In this document: positions 1 through 9,187 of the stretch, in pieces
Numbering within the stretch: the first letter of the stretch is position 1
How the letters are laid out: every line of letters begins with the position of its first letter
NCBI RefSeq assembly: GCF_000153325.1
Contig: NZ_CH724144.1
Coordinates: forward strand, 318,465 to 376,998
DNA: 58,534 bases
Source: Photobacterium sp. SKA34
Lineage (GTDB): Bacteria > Pseudomonadota > Gammaproteobacteria > Enterobacterales > Vibrionaceae
Direction: 5' to 3'
The notes under the pieces: generated by a model
Seen by the model: the letters and a program-made list of their open reading frames with translations, nothing else
Database searches by the model: none
What the model was told of the DNA's origin: nothing
Made by a program: the position numbers and the translations under genes

Positions 1-109
1 TTGACCTAACGAGGCTGTTACAATAAGTAACTAATACCTGATTACTCTTTCGTTGATCGTTAAATAGGTCAAGGAATATCCTAACAATGATTAAATAGAG
101 ACTCTTTAT

Positions 110-682
110 ATGTCTTCAAAACTTAGCGTCATTTTGCAAGATCAACAGCTTGCCGAACTACTGCTCAACGAAGCGCAGACACGTGGCTTTATCACTGCAA
201 TGGCTGCAGCACCTAATATTATTGCCCCAACAGAATGGTTAGCTTTTTTATGGGGTGGAGAAGAAACATCTCCTTTTAGTACGCATGAAGAATTAGAAAA
301 CTATGCCAATGCAGTCATCGATATTTTAAATGAAGCACGTACAACTCTCTTTGACAACACTTGGCAATGGCCTGAAGGCTGTGCACTAGACGACAGCCAA
401 ATTGTTACCGAAGCGACCAGTAACTTCTGTGAAGGTATGCTTCAGGGTTGGCAACTTGCTCGTGATGATTGGGAAACCATTATGCCACCAGAAAGTGAAG
501 ATAATGCCCTACTGGGTGGCGTATTGCTTTCTTTCAGCCTACTGTTTGATCCTGAAACAGCACTTGAAGCATTAAAAGAACAAGAAGCTGATGCCTTAGC
601 GCAATTTGAAGAGATATTTAATGCCATTCCTGTAATGCTATGTGGCTTAACACAACGTGGCGCAATGTTAGTTCAAGACTAG
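110..682 (+). CDS. UPF0149 / YecA-like family protein
   Basis: This 190-residue protein carries the N-terminal YecA/UPF0149 pattern: a Gly-Phe-Ile-Thr-Ala-Met segment near residue 26 is followed by a Pro-rich stretch and a Glu-Trp-Leu...Leu-Trp-Gly-Gly motif around residues 42-50. It lacks the C-terminal Cys-rich SEC-C zinc motif seen in E. coli YecA, so it is a stand-alone UPF0149 domain, mostly helical and acidic. The molecular function of this family is not known. The gene is single, has a strong terminator directly downstream, and converges on nadA. The ATG start has only a weak purine-rich stretch (AGAGA) upstream. Family call is by motif recognition only. Confidence 0.8.
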   Translation: MSSKLSVILQDQQLAELLLNEAQTRGFITAMAAAPNIIAPTEWLAFLWGGEETSPFSTHEELENYANAVIDILNEARTTLFDNTWQWPEGCALDDSQIVTEATSNFCEGMLQGWQLARDDWETIMPPESEDNALLGGVLLSFSLLFDPETALEALKEQEADALAQFEEIFNAIPVMLCGLTQRGAMLVQD

Positions 683-709
683 CAATATACACATTCCCCC
701 AAAAACAAA

Positions 710-740
710 GAAGGCGAACATCTCTGTTCGCCTTCTTTTT
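710..740. terminator. Bidirectional intrinsic terminator between UPF0149 gene and nadA
   Basis: An 11-bp perfect stem (GAAGGCGAACA at 710-720 with TGTTCGCCTTC at 725-735) has a TCTC loop and is followed by a T run on the plus strand. On the minus strand it is followed by TTTGTTTTT, so it can also end nadA. Confidence 0.9.
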
Positions 741-782
741 TATGACCGTTTGTTACTAATCGTCGCTAATTAAGCAATAAGC

Positions 783-1844
783 TTAAGCATTACCTTTTAC
801 TTTTAACTGCAATTCAGCCGCAAAATCTAGCATTCGGTTTAACGGGATCAGTGATTTTTCACGTAGCGATTCATCAACAAAAATTTCATGCTGCTCACCA
901 CCATCATTTAATGCGGTATAAATCGCTTTCAATCCGTTCATTGCCATCCACGGACAATGTGCGCAGCTACGGCATGTTGCCCCAGCGCCCGCTGTTGGAG
1001 CCTCTACTAATTCTTTCTCTGGCACCATTTGCTGCATCTTAAAGAAAATACCTTTGTCAGTTGCAACAATAAGCTTCTGATTAGGTAGCTCTTTCGCAGC
1101 TTTGATAAGCTGGCTTGTTGAACCCACAGCATCAGCTAATGCAACAACACTCGCTGGTGATTCTGGGTGAACAAGAATAGCGGCGTCAGGATATAAATGC
1201 TTCATATCACGTAGGGCTTTGGCAGAAAACTCGTCGTGAACAATACATTCACCCTGCCACAACAGCATCTCCGCACCTGTTTTCTTCTGAATATAAGAAC
1301 CTAAGTGACGATCTGGTCCCCAAATGATTTTTTTATCTTCGCTATCTAAATGCTCAACAATTTCAAGTGCAATACTCGACGTTACAACCCAATCAGCACG
1401 TGCTTTTACTGCAGCTGAAGTGTTGGCGTAAACAACAACAGTATGATCGGGGTGAGCATCGCAAAACTCGCTAAATGCATCAATAGGACAACCTAAGTCA
1501 AGCGAACATTCTGCATCTAAGGTTGGCATCAATACATGCTTTTCTGGTGTTAGGATCTTGGCAGATTCTCCCATAAAGCGTACACCACAAGTAATTAAGG
1601 TGGTGGCTGGATGTTGATTACCAAAACGAGCCATTTCCAGTGAATCACCAACAAAACCGCCAGTTTCTTCAGCCAATGCTTGTATTTCAGGATCGGTATA
1701 ATAATGCGCCACTAATACTGCATCTTTTTCTTTTAGCAATTGTTTAATTTGCTCGATATATTGCTGTTTTTCAGTATCAGTTAGTCGGGCTGGTTTTGGT
1801 GGAAACGGATATACCATCTCTGATGGATCAAATGTAATACTCAT
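783..1844 (-). CDS. nadA: Quinolinate synthase A
   Basis: NadA condenses iminoaspartate with dihydroxyacetone phosphate to quinolinate, the second step of de novo NAD synthesis, using an oxygen-sensitive [4Fe-4S] cluster. The 353-residue protein has cysteines at 113, 200 and 297, exactly the cluster-ligand positions known for E. coli NadA, with the C-terminal ligand inside a Cys-Arg-Ser-Cys-Ala-His-Cys-Pro motif (291-298). Length matches the family (about 347-350). It lies downstream of the tol-pal operon on the same strand, but a strong terminator lies between them, so it probably has its own promoter in 1845-1945. No pnuC follows it, unlike in E. coli. Confidence 0.97.
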   Translation of the reverse strand: MSITFDPSEMVYPFPPKPARLTDTEKQQYIEQIKQLLKEKDAVLVAHYYTDPEIQALAEETGGFVGDSLEMARFGNQHPATTLITCGVRFMGESAKILTPEKHVLMPTLDAECSLDLGCPIDAFSEFCDAHPDHTVVVYANTSAAVKARADWVVTSSIALEIVEHLDSEDKKIIWGPDRHLGSYIQKKTGAEMLLWQGECIVHDEFSAKALRDMKHLYPDAAILVHPESPASVVALADAVGSTSQLIKAAKELPNQKLIVATDKGIFFKMQQMVPEKELVEAPTAGAGATCRSCAHCPWMAMNGLKAIYTALNDGGEQHEIFVDESLREKSLIPLNRMLDFAAELQLKVKGNA

Positions 1845-1946
1845 TTTTCACTTGCTCATTAGCATTCCTTTAGTGTCCGGACATTATACGCTGGATTTTC
1901 CAAATTTCACCTTTAACCAACACAGCTTCGACTTCACAGAAACAAA

Positions 1947-1986
1947 AAAGCCCACAACAGAAATAACTATTTCTCTGTGGGCTTTT
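1947..1986 (-). terminator. Terminator of the tol-pal-cpoB operon
   Basis: An 11-bp outer stem (AAAAGCCCACA with TGTGGGCTTTT) with an inner CAGAAAT/ATTTCT stem closes a small loop. Read on the minus strand it ends in a T run, 22 bases after the cpoB stop. Confidence 0.88.
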
Positions 1987-2007
1987 AAAATCAAACCGTA
2001 ACTGCGT

Positions 2008-2730
2008 TTATTTTAACTTAGTAAGCGCTGTTTTAGCTTGATTAGCATACGTTGAATTCGGGTATGCTTTGATCACTTCTTGATAATATGTTTTTGCCGC
2101 CGCAATATCATTACCACGTTCTGCAATCACACCAAGTTTCAGCAACGCATCAGCGCGCTTACTTGAGTCTTTGGTATCTGCAACCACTTTAAAGTTCGTT
2201 GCTGCATCTGCTAACTGATTCTGAGCAAAGAATAATTGCCCCAACCAATAGCTAGCATTCGGCTTGTAGACCGAATTTGGGTAAGCCGTTAAGAAACTTT
2301 GGAAGGCTTTTGTTGCGCCTTTATAATCTTTCTCTTTTAAGATCAGATTAACCGCTTTTTCATAGGCCGCATTTTCATCTGTATTACGTGAAAAAGCTTC
2401 ACTTGATGTCGCTTCTTTTTTAGCGTCCTTAGGCTCAGCTTTCGCTGGTTGGCGGCTCAAATTATCAACTTCGCGATAAATATCACGCTGACGATCAACC
2501 ACTTTTTTTATTTCGTAGGTATTGCGCTCAACTTTGCCTCGAAGTTCATCAAGATCTGACGACATCTGCTCTAAGCGACGCTGCATTTGTAACTGCACCT
2601 GCCCTTGCGCCTCAAGCATACGCTCTAAGCTATCTAAATTCGCTGCCGATACAGGCGCGGCGACCACTTGGGTCGCCGCGCTCATCAGCAACACTAATGC
2701 AAGTTTTCGCATTACTTTGTTACTGCTCAT
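2008..2730 (-). CDS. cpoB: Cell division coordinator CpoB (YbgF), Tol-Pal periplasmic protein
   Basis: CpoB is a periplasmic protein that links peptidoglycan synthesis (PBP1B/LpoB) with Tol-driven outer-membrane constriction at the septum. The 240-residue protein has a signal peptide (about residues 1-27), an N-terminal coiled coil rich in Gln/Leu/Glu (about 30-90) that trimerises in the known family, a Lys/Glu/Ala linker (about 95-120), and three C-terminal TPR-like repeats beginning near residue 122 with Ala-Tyr-Glu-Lys-Ala. It follows pal by 21 bases and is the last gene of the operon. Start chosen at an ATG that directly precedes a Lys-rich signal peptide. Confidence 0.95.
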   Translation of the reverse strand: MSSNKVMRKLALVLLMSAATQVVAAPVSAANLDSLERMLEAQGQVQLQMQRRLEQMSSDLDELRGKVERNTYEIKKVVDRQRDIYREVDNLSRQPAKAEPKDAKKEATSSEAFSRNTDENAAYEKAVNLILKEKDYKGATKAFQSFLTAYPNSVYKPNASYWLGQLFFAQNQLADAATNFKVVADTKDSSKRADALLKLGVIAERGNDIAAAKTYYQEVIKAYPNSTYANQAKTALTKLK

Positions 2731-2751
2731 ATTGGGTTTACCTACATTAGA

Positions 2752-3294
2752 TTAGTAAACTAAAACTGCACGACGGTTTTTCGCATAATCAGCATCAGTG
2801 TGACCTAATACTAATGGCTTCTCTTCACCGTAGCTAACAATCGAAAGTTGAGATGCTGGTACACCTAATGCTTGCAGGTACTGTGCTACCGCATTAGCAC
2901 GACGCTCACCTAACGCAATGTTGTACTCTGGCGTACCACGCTCATCAGCATGACCTTCAACAATTACTTTGATACTCGGGTGGTCACGTAAGTACGCAGC
3001 ATGTGCTTCTAAAATTGCTTGATACTCAGGTTGAATCTCTGAGTTATCAAACTTAAAGAAAATGGTTTGTTCTTGACGTAATTGCTGCAGTTGCTGCTCA
3101 AGCAACTGCTCTTCACTCATGCTTCCAGATGGATCAACCGGAGTAACAATTGTTTGATCAGGTGAAGTACCGCCACCATTAGTACCATTTTGGTTTGCTG
3201 CAGAACTGTCTGCACTATCTGTTGAACTACATGCTGCCAATGTCATCATTGGTAACGCAATGGCTAAACTTTTTAAAATTTTGTTCAGTTGCAT
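2752..3294 (-). CDS. pal: Peptidoglycan-associated lipoprotein Pal
   Basis: Pal anchors the outer membrane to peptidoglycan and is recruited to the septum by the Tol motor. The 180-residue sequence has a lipoprotein signal with lipobox Leu-Ala-Ala-Cys (acylated Cys22), a flexible Ser/Asn/Gly/Thr linker (about 23-60), and a C-terminal OmpA-like peptidoglycan-binding domain (about 75-180) with the hallmark Gly-His-Ala-Asp-Glu-Arg-Gly-Thr and Asn-Ile-Ala-Leu-Gly-Glu-Arg-Arg-Ala motifs. It sits between tolB and cpoB as in most gammaproteobacteria. Confidence 0.98.
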   Translation of the reverse strand: MQLNKILKSLAIALPMMTLAACSSTDSADSSAANQNGTNGGGTSPDQTIVTPVDPSGSMSEEQLLEQQLQQLRQEQTIFFKFDNSEIQPEYQAILEAHAAYLRDHPSIKVIVEGHADERGTPEYNIALGERRANAVAQYLQALGVPASQLSIVSYGEEKPLVLGHTDADYAKNRRAVLVY

Positions 3295-3352
3295 CTATAT
3301 TTCCTTTTTAAACTCAGTTGTGCCTCAAAAGGCAAATGAGAATTAACTCAAA

Positions 3353-4681
3353 TTATAAAAATGGGCCCCAAGAAGGTGCTCGTACACGTTTACTTGTTGA
3401 TGGTAAGCGTGCTTGGAAACGACCATCAATGGATACCAAAGAAAGTTCGTAAGTACCACTATTTTGCGCTGAGCTATAAATAATCATACTTCCGTTAGGA
3501 GCAATACTTGGTGACTCAGCAAGGCGTGCCTTTGTCAAAATTTGCATTGCACCTGTTTTAAGATCTTGTTTCGCAATGTTGTAACCGCTATCTGAACGGT
3601 TTACAACGACAAGGTAACGACCGTCAGGTGTAATTTGTGGCCCCATGTTCTGAGCACCTTGCCATGTTACACGTTGCGTATCGCCAGTCGCTAAATCTAA
3701 ATGGTAAACCTGTGGACGACCGCCACGATCAGAGGTGAAGTAAAGAGACTGACCATCAGGTGCCCATACCGCTTCCGTGTTGTTAGCACGGCCATGAGTA
3801 AGTTGGCGCAATTGCTTGGTTTTCAGATCTTTAATGTAGATCTGCAAGCTACCGCTTTCAGAAAGTACCATCGCTAATTTAGTACCATCAGGTGAAAACT
3901 GTGGTGATCCATTATGGCGAGGGTAATTAGCAACCACTTCACGCGTACCTTTATAAATATCTAAAACATAGATTTGCGCTTTTCCGCTTTCAAAGCTGAC
4001 ATAAGCTAACTTACTGCCATCTGGCGACCATGCTGGAGACATTAGCGGTTGTTTTGATTTCAATACTACACGTTCGTTATAGCCATCGTAATCAGCAACA
4101 CGTAATTGATAAGGAAACTTCGATGAACGATTATTATCAACGTATGCAATACGCGTTAAGAACGCACCACGTTCACCTGTTAGCTTCTGGTAAATTAAAT
4201 CAGAAATACGGTGAGCATATTGACGCATACGGTTAGGCTTCACTGACGCTTGATTATTCAATAGTAAATAATCGCCTTTTGCAGCCCCTTCAGTGCCTGC
4301 TGCCAGTTTGCCTTTAACAATATCGACTAGCTGATAATTAACGGTGTAATTGCCATCTTGATTCTTAACAATTGTCCCTGTTACAACCGCATCAACCCCC
4401 ATTTTACTCCATGCAGAGTAATCAATTTGACTTTCATTGTGAGGTAACTGTGGCAATTTACTTTCCGGAACCGGGCTAAACTTACCACTTCGTTGTAAAT
4501 CTGATGCAATAACTGCAGAAATATCAGTGGGTAGTTTACCTTCACCTTCCCATTGGAAAGGAACAACACCAATTGGGCGTGCAGAATCCACACCATCAGT
4601 GATCACTAATTCAAGTTCAGCATGTGCAAATTGGCTAACGCTTAATAGAGCTAAACATAAGCCCATTATCCAACGTTTCAT
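3353..4681 (-). CDS. tolB: Tol-Pal system beta-propeller protein TolB
   Basis: TolB is a periplasmic protein that binds Pal and TolA and controls release of Pal from peptidoglycan. The 442-residue product has a signal peptide (1-21, ending Ala-His-Ala), an N-terminal alpha/beta domain (about 22-165), and a six-bladed propeller marked by repeated Pro-x-Trp/Phe-Ser-Pro-Asp-Gly and Asp-Gly-Arg/Thr turns from about residue 200 onward. It is slightly longer than the E. coli protein (430). It lies 35 bases after tolA and 58 bases before pal. Confidence 0.97.
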   Translation of the reverse strand: MKRWIMGLCLALLSVSQFAHAELELVITDGVDSARPIGVVPFQWEGEGKLPTDISAVIASDLQRSGKFSPVPESKLPQLPHNESQIDYSAWSKMGVDAVVTGTIVKNQDGNYTVNYQLVDIVKGKLAAGTEGAAKGDYLLLNNQASVKPNRMRQYAHRISDLIYQKLTGERGAFLTRIAYVDNNRSSKFPYQLRVADYDGYNERVVLKSKQPLMSPAWSPDGSKLAYVSFESGKAQIYVLDIYKGTREVVANYPRHNGSPQFSPDGTKLAMVLSESGSLQIYIKDLKTKQLRQLTHGRANNTEAVWAPDGQSLYFTSDRGGRPQVYHLDLATGDTQRVTWQGAQNMGPQITPDGRYLVVVNRSDSGYNIAKQDLKTGAMQILTKARLAESPSIAPNGSMIIYSSAQNSGTYELSLVSIDGRFQARLPSTSKRVRAPSWGPFL

Positions 4682-4716
4682 CCATCGCTCCTATTTTATG
4701 TTGCACCACAAATCAT

Positions 4717-5787
4717 TTACTGTGGCGTGACTGAAAGTTTGATATTTCTTAATTTTTTCGCAATTTCTGGATCATCAGGCATTGGGAATTGGCTAACTTT
4801 TACGACAGCAGATTTTGCCGCGCGACATAATGCACCATCACCACGAGATTGAGTAACATCCAGTACTAAACCATCAGCAGACAAACGCATAGTCAAATTA
4901 CATTCTTGGCCTTTAAAACTTTGATCAACCAATAAATTTTGTTGAATCATCTGTTTATATATTGCGCCATAACGTGCCACTTCATCAGCAATATGTTGCC
5001 CTTTAGCACCACCACGCTGCTCATTTTCAGCTTCAAGACCTGCAAACATATCATTCAATGCTGCTTCTTTTTGCTGATCGAGCTTCTTCGCTTCAGCTGC
5101 TTTGCGTTTAGCTTCTGCTTCTGCTTTTTTCTTGGCTTCTGCTGCTTTACGTTTAGCTTCTGCTTTTTTCTTAGCTTCAGCTTCTTTACGTTTCGCTTCA
5201 GCTTTAGCTGCTGCTTCTTCTTGTGCTTTTTTCTTTGCTGCTACTTGCTTTTGACGTTCAAGTTCAGCTTGTCGACTTGCCTCTTCCGCTTTACGTTGTT
5301 CTTCAAGTTTTTGTTGACGAACTTGTTCCGCTTTTTCTGCAGCCTCTTGTTTTGCTTTACGCTCAGCTTCTACTTTTGCAGCTTCATCGGCTTTACGTTT
5401 TTCTTCCGCCGCTTGTTTTTGTTGCTCTGCGACTAATTTACGTTGTTTCTCAGCTTCTCGTGCTTCTTTCTCAGCTTTTAGCTGGTCGGCTTTTAACTGT
5501 CTAGCACGTTCAGCTTCATCTTTTCTTTGCTTTTCAGCCGCTTCAGCCTGATCTTCCAGCTTTTTTTTACTCTCTTGTTCAGCTCGTTTAGCCGCTTCCC
5601 GTTGATCTCTAATTTGCGTCGCTTGTTGATGAATCATTGCAGGATCGACAACCACCGCTTGAATTGTATTGCCGCCGACATCTGCTTTTTTCTTCGTAAA
5701 ATCAGCGCCCCAGAGCAATAATCCAATCAACAGCGCATGAATAAATAACGATATAACGGTGGAACCTGTGTAATTGTTATTTTTCAT
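4717..5787 (-). CDS. tolA: Cell envelope integrity protein TolA
   Basis: TolA spans the periplasm and transmits the proton-motive force harvested by TolQR to Pal/TolB. It has one N-terminal TM helix (about residues 11-28), a very long Lys/Ala/Glu-rich helical domain II (about 55-255), and a compact C-terminal domain III (about 265-356) that contains the Tyr-Lys-x-Met-Ile-x-x-Asn pattern and the two-cysteine region. The low-complexity Ala/Lys repeats explain the long opposite-strand reading frames here, which are not genes. It follows tolR by 9 bases. Confidence 0.97.
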   Translation of the reverse strand: MKNNNYTGSTVISLFIHALLIGLLLWGADFTKKKADVGGNTIQAVVVDPAMIHQQATQIRDQREAAKRAEQESKKKLEDQAEAAEKQRKDEAERARQLKADQLKAEKEAREAEKQRKLVAEQQKQAAEEKRKADEAAKVEAERKAKQEAAEKAEQVRQQKLEEQRKAEEASRQAELERQKQVAAKKKAQEEAAAKAEAKRKEAEAKKKAEAKRKAAEAKKKAEAEAKRKAAEAKKLDQQKEAALNDMFAGLEAENEQRGGAKGQHIADEVARYGAIYKQMIQQNLLVDQSFKGQECNLTMRLSADGLVLDVTQSRGDGALCRAAKSAVVKVSQFPMPDDPEIAKKLRNIKLSVTPQ

Positions 5788-5796
5788 TCTTTAACC

Positions 5797-6240
5797 TTAT
5801 TGCTCAAGAGGCTCAGTCATTAGGCCAACAGAGCCGACACCTGCTTGGTTTAAGGCATCCAATGTTTCGATAATATGTGCATAAGGTGTACGACCATCAC
5901 CTCCTACCATCACTAACGTTTTTGGCTGCGCTGCCATTTGCGCTTTCACACGAGCAAGCACTTCTTGAAGCGATAAGCCCCGTTGCATGTCCGCATTGTC
6001 GATACTGACACCAAGGAGTCCATCTTTATTGACTTCCACAATAATTGGTGGAATATCGCTATCTTTATTCAACTCTGCCACTGTTTCTGCCGTGGTGGTT
6101 TGTGGTAGATCCACATCTACACCTTGGTTAACAAACGGCGCTGTTACCATGAAGATAATAAGCAATACCAACATAACGTCGATATAGGGAACAACGTTAA
6201 TTTCCGCTGTCATTTTGCGCTTTTTCGGTTGATAAGCCAT
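5797..6240 (-). CDS. tolR: TolR, proton-channel subunit of the Tol motor
   Basis: TolR is the ExbD/MotB-like subunit of the inner-membrane TolQR motor. The 147-residue protein has a single N-terminal TM helix (about 17-36) that includes the essential membrane aspartate in Pro-Tyr-Ile-Asp-Val-Met-Leu-Val, followed by a periplasmic domain with Gly-Gly-Asp-Gly near the C-terminus. The order tolQ-tolR-tolA is conserved, and the spacing to tolQ is 3 bases, indicating translational coupling. Confidence 0.97.
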   Translation of the reverse strand: MAYQPKKRKMTAEINVVPYIDVMLVLLIIFMVTAPFVNQGVDVDLPQTTTAETVAELNKDSDIPPIIVEVNKDGLLGVSIDNADMQRGLSLQEVLARVKAQMAAQPKTLVMVGGDGRTPYAHIIETLDALNQAGVGSVGLMTEPLEQ

Positions 6241-6243
6241 TGC

Positions 6244-6933
6244 TTACTTCTCCTGATTAGCGGCAAATGCTTGGCGGTGTAAAATACTAGAAAATTCTTC
6301 CATAAACGTTGCGTATGTATGTTCTAGCTTTGATACTTTATTCGTTAAACGGTTGTAGAACATTACAGCAGGAATCGCAGCAAATAAGCCCATCGCCGTT
6401 GCAATCAATGCCCCTGCAATACCTGGCGCAACAGTTGCTAATGTTGGCTGTTTCATAGCACCAAGTGCGATAAATGCAGTCATAATACCCAGTACAGTAC
6501 CAAATAAACCAATATACGGACTAATTGAACCCACCGTTGCTAAAAACGGTAGATTTGTCTCTAATTCATCAACTTCTTTTGAAAGTGATACACGCATTGC
6601 TCGACTTGTACCTTCCATCACAGCTTCTGGCACTTTATCGTTACTTCGGTGTAGACGTGCAAACTCTTTGAAACCTGAATAGAAAATTTGTTCAGAACCC
6701 GTTAGGTCATCTTTGCGTGCTTGTACTTCTTTATACAACTGAGATAAATCAATACCTGACCAAAAACGATCTTCAAAATTTGTTGCTTTACGGCTAGCCT
6801 CTGACAATACTTGAGATCGCTTGATGATCATTGTCCATGATGCAATCGACATGCCTAACAAAATAAGCATAACCATAATTTCAAGCGCACCTGAATTTAG
6901 AATAATATCTAAAACCGTCAACTCTGAGTTCAC
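6244..6933 (-). CDS. tolQ: TolQ, proton-channel subunit of the Tol motor
   Basis: TolQ is the ExbB/MotA-like pentameric subunit of the Tol motor. The 229-residue protein has three TM helices (about 14-36, 132-158 and 166-192), a cytoplasmic loop with Phe-Tyr-Ser-Gly-Phe-Lys-Glu-Phe, and the conserved Tyr-Ile-Gly-Leu-Phe-Gly-Thr-Val region at the start of TM2. Its start abuts the ybgC stop, so the two are co-transcribed. Confidence 0.97.
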   Translation of the reverse strand: MNSELTVLDIILNSGALEIMVMLILLGMSIASWTMIIKRSQVLSEASRKATNFEDRFWSGIDLSQLYKEVQARKDDLTGSEQIFYSGFKEFARLHRSNDKVPEAVMEGTSRAMRVSLSKEVDELETNLPFLATVGSISPYIGLFGTVLGIMTAFIALGAMKQPTLATVAPGIAGALIATAMGLFAAIPAVMFYNRLTNKVSKLEHTYATFMEEFSSILHRQAFAANQEK

Positions 6934-7338
6934 TTAATTTATCTCCAGTTTTAATTGTTCAGGAAGTGCAATAGGCTTCATCTTTGTCGGATCGACACAA
7001 GCAATTTTCACCAATACCTTACACAGCACTTCGTTGTTATTGTTTACTAATTCTTTGCTAAACTCGATTGAAGCTCGTCGTGTATTTTGCGCCACTGTAT
7101 GTACCATTAATTGATCATCAAGCTTTGCACCACGAAGAAAATCAATATTTAGACTGCGCACAACAAAACTCATGTTTTGTGAGAACAACTGTTGCTGATT
7201 TAGACCAACCTTTCTCAAATATTCTGTTCGTGCTCGCTCAAAAAACTTCAAATAGTTAGCGTGGTATACCACCCCACCAACATCGGTATCTTCATAGTAA
7301 ATGGTTACTGGCCACTTAAAAACATTAAGTTGTTTCAT
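6934..7338 (-). CDS. ybgC: Acyl-CoA thioesterase YbgC (hotdog fold)
   Basis: YbgC is a cytoplasmic hotdog-fold acyl-CoA thioesterase encoded at the head of tol-pal operons; it is linked to phospholipid metabolism. The 134-residue protein has the catalytic aspartate in Tyr-Glu-Asp-Thr-Asp-Val-Gly-Gly-Val-Val-Tyr-His (about 16-27) followed by Ala-Asn-Tyr-Leu-x-Phe-Phe-Glu-Arg-Ala-Arg-Thr-Glu, the family signature. It is the first gene of the ybgC-tolQRAB-pal-cpoB operon; a promoter should lie in 7339-7480, where I see AT-rich sequence but no convincing consensus. Confidence 0.95.
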   Translation of the reverse strand: MKQLNVFKWPVTIYYEDTDVGGVVYHANYLKFFERARTEYLRKVGLNQQQLFSQNMSFVVRSLNIDFLRGAKLDDQLMVHTVAQNTRRASIEFSKELVNNNNEVLCKVLVKIACVDPTKMKPIALPEQLKLEIN

Positions 7339-7553
7339 TTTATTACCATTGAGCCGTGGCTATCATTCATATATGCAAAAATATATTGCTGCTACTATAC
7401 ATCAACTTAATATAACGTTGTTAATGAGTGATGCTTTCAAGACGCTATTTTATAGAAAATTAACGCTTCCGTGTCCATTCTGACAATCAAATCACATTTC
7501 TGTTCACATACCGTGCGTAACAAACTAAATGAATGTAGTTCCTACCTAATATT

Positions 7554-7592
7554 TATAAAAAAACGGCTTACTACCACAGTAGTAAGCCGTTT
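7554..7592 (-). terminator. Terminator of the cydABX-ybgE operon
   Basis: A perfect 14-bp stem (AAACGGCTTACTAC at 7561-7574 with GTAGTAAGCCGTTT at 7579-7592) has a CACA loop. On the minus strand it runs into seven Ts, 25 bases after the ybgE stop. Confidence 0.93.
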
Positions 7593-7616
7593 GATTATTC
7601 TACAAATCGCCTTTTA

Positions 7617-7910
7617 TTAAAAAAAGTACAATTTAAGAACATACATTAATATCGGAAGTGCGATGATTGGCGAGAAAAATAACTGCCAATACCAGCGATG
7701 AGGCACAAAACTCATACCAAAAACCATGGCACTGCATGTTGCCCAAATCATCAACGGCGCAATCACAGGGCCAAAGCCACCAATTGCATCAGCAAACTGG
7801 TGTGGCTCCCACATAACTAACCCTGCAACAGTCACTGCCATTGCAATCGCTAATAATTTTAGTGGCAACAACATCAATGGTGCATGTATTGCTTTTATCG
7901 CACGATCCAT
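7617..7910 (-). CDS. ybgE: Cyd operon protein YbgE
   Basis: YbgE is a small inner-membrane protein co-encoded with cytochrome bd oxidase; its role is not settled. The 97-residue product has three predicted TM helices (about 10-30, 41-65 and 73-96) and a Pro-His-Arg-Trp-Tyr-Trp motif before the last helix. The reading frame is open upstream to 7994, but the start at 7910 is preferred: it follows the cydX stop by one base (TAA-T-ATG) and gives the usual family length. The upstream extension overlaps cydX in another frame and is spurious. Confidence 0.88.
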   Translation of the reverse strand: MDRAIKAIHAPLMLLPLKLLAIAMAVTVAGLVMWEPHQFADAIGGFGPVIAPLMIWATCSAMVFGMSFVPHRWYWQLFFSPIIALPILMYVLKLYFF

Positions 7911-7911
7911 A

Positions 7912-8019
7912 TTACTCACTGTCGTTATCCAGGTTTTCGGTCGTTTCAAGCCACAACGCGTTGACGATACCAAAAGAACAGGCCAGTAGAACACCTAAAA
8001 TCCAAGCAAAATACCACAT
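7912..8019 (-). CDS. cydX: Cytochrome bd-I oxidase small subunit CydX
   Basis: This 35-codon gene encodes a single-TM peptide starting Met-Trp-Tyr-Phe-Ala-Trp-Ile-Leu-Gly, the signature of CydX (CydX/CbdX family), followed by a Gly-Ile-Val-Asn-Ala-Leu-Trp core and an acidic tail with Glu-Thr and Asp residues. CydX is needed for stability and activity of CydAB and sits beside haem b595 in the E. coli complex. It lies 14 bases after cydB with a GGAG ribosome-binding site and 1 base before ybgE. It was found by reading the gap between cydB and ybgE directly. Confidence 0.93.
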   Translation of the reverse strand: MWYFAWILGVLLACSFGIVNALWLETTENLDNDSE

Positions 8020-8033
8020 TGTTCGTCTACTCC

Positions 8034-9170
8034 TTAGTACAGTGAAGTTTTGTTGTCTTCGATATATTTAGTATCTAGACGACCAAACATTTTGTAGTAA
8101 CACCAAGAGGTGTAAGCCAAGATCACTGGAACCATAATAAAGGCAACTACAGTCATAATCTTAAGTGTTAGCTCAGATGATGTTGCATCCCAAATAGTCA
8201 AGCTGATGTTTGGATCTAGGCTTGAAGGCATAATGAATGGGAATGTTGCAAAACCAAACGTTAATACCACACCTACAACTGTAAGGCTTGAGAATAGGAA
8301 CGCAAAACCTGCACGGTCAGCACGTGAGCAAAGCGCAGTTAGTAACGGCATAACTACTGCTAAGATTGGTGCAATCCATAATGCAGGGTAGTTTGCGTAG
8401 TTTATAAACAGTGCACCCACTTCGCGAACTACATCTTTCGTTGTTGGATCTGAAGGCGCGTTTTTCACTATTTCAGATGTGATCACGTAACCATTAACAC
8501 CGTGAGCAACAAAACCAGCAATCACAAACACTACAGCCATCGCTACAGCAGACATTGCAGCCACGTTACGAGAACGTGCGTGAATAGCATCTGTTGTTTT
8601 CATCTGTAAGAATGTCGCACCTTGAGTCACGATCATCAGTAAGCTAACCACACCACACAATAATGCGAATGGATTTAGCAGACCGAAGAATGAACCCTTA
8701 TAAGTTGGGATCAAGTACTCGTTTAGCTCAAATGGAACACCTTGCATTAGGTTACCGAACGCAACACCGAAGATCACAGGTGGTACAAAGCTACCTACGA
8801 AGATTGCTTTATCCCAAAGGCTACGCCATTTTGGATCTGTCAGCTTTGAACGGTAATCGAAGCCAAGAGGACGAAGCCAAAGTGCAGCTAGCGTCAGGAT
8901 CATTGCAACATAAAAACCAGAGAATGCTGTTGCATAAACTAGTGGCCATGCTGCGAACAATGCACCACCAGCGGTGATTAACCATACTTGGTTACCATCC
9001 CAGTGAGGCGCAATCGAGTTGATCATTACTCGACGTTCATTATCTGTTTTACCAATAATATGAGATAGAATACCTACCCCCATATCAAAACCATCAGTGA
9101 TTGCAAAACCGATACATAGTACACCGATTAGTAACCACCAAATTAGTCGCAAGCTTTCATAATCAAACAT
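8034..9170 (-). CDS. cydB: Cytochrome bd ubiquinol oxidase subunit II
   Basis: CydB is the second large subunit of the high-affinity terminal oxidase that oxidises quinol under low oxygen. The 378-residue protein starts Met-Phe-Asp-Tyr-Glu, has an early Gly-Phe-Ala-Ile-Thr-Asp-Gly-Phe-Asp-Met-Gly motif (about 20-30), Pro-His-Trp-Asp-Gly-Asn-Gln-Val-Trp at about 55, and about eight TM helices. Length equals E. coli CydB (379). It follows cydA by 17 bases. Confidence 0.98.
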   Translation of the reverse strand: MFDYESLRLIWWLLIGVLCIGFAITDGFDMGVGILSHIIGKTDNERRVMINSIAPHWDGNQVWLITAGGALFAAWPLVYATAFSGFYVAMILTLAALWLRPLGFDYRSKLTDPKWRSLWDKAIFVGSFVPPVIFGVAFGNLMQGVPFELNEYLIPTYKGSFFGLLNPFALLCGVVSLLMIVTQGATFLQMKTTDAIHARSRNVAAMSAVAMAVVFVIAGFVAHGVNGYVITSEIVKNAPSDPTTKDVVREVGALFINYANYPALWIAPILAVVMPLLTALCSRADRAGFAFLFSSLTVVGVVLTFGFATFPFIMPSSLDPNISLTIWDATSSELTLKIMTVVAFIMVPVILAYTSWCYYKMFGRLDTKYIEDNKTSLY

Positions 9171-9187
9171 TACTTGTTTCTCCCTGC

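Noticed and set aside
1845..2007. Possible tRNA genes between cpoB and nadA, as in E. coli
   Set aside because: The region holds only the operon terminator and AT-rich sequence; no cloverleaf or CCA-preceding acceptor stem was found.
4939..5504. Long Phe/Leu/Cys-rich reading frames on the strand opposite tolA
   Set aside because: They are the complement of the Lys/Ala/Glu repeats of tolA domain II; no RBS and no family match.
7911..7994. N-terminal extension of ybgE to 7994
   Set aside because: Overlaps the clear cydX gene in a different frame and is not family-like.
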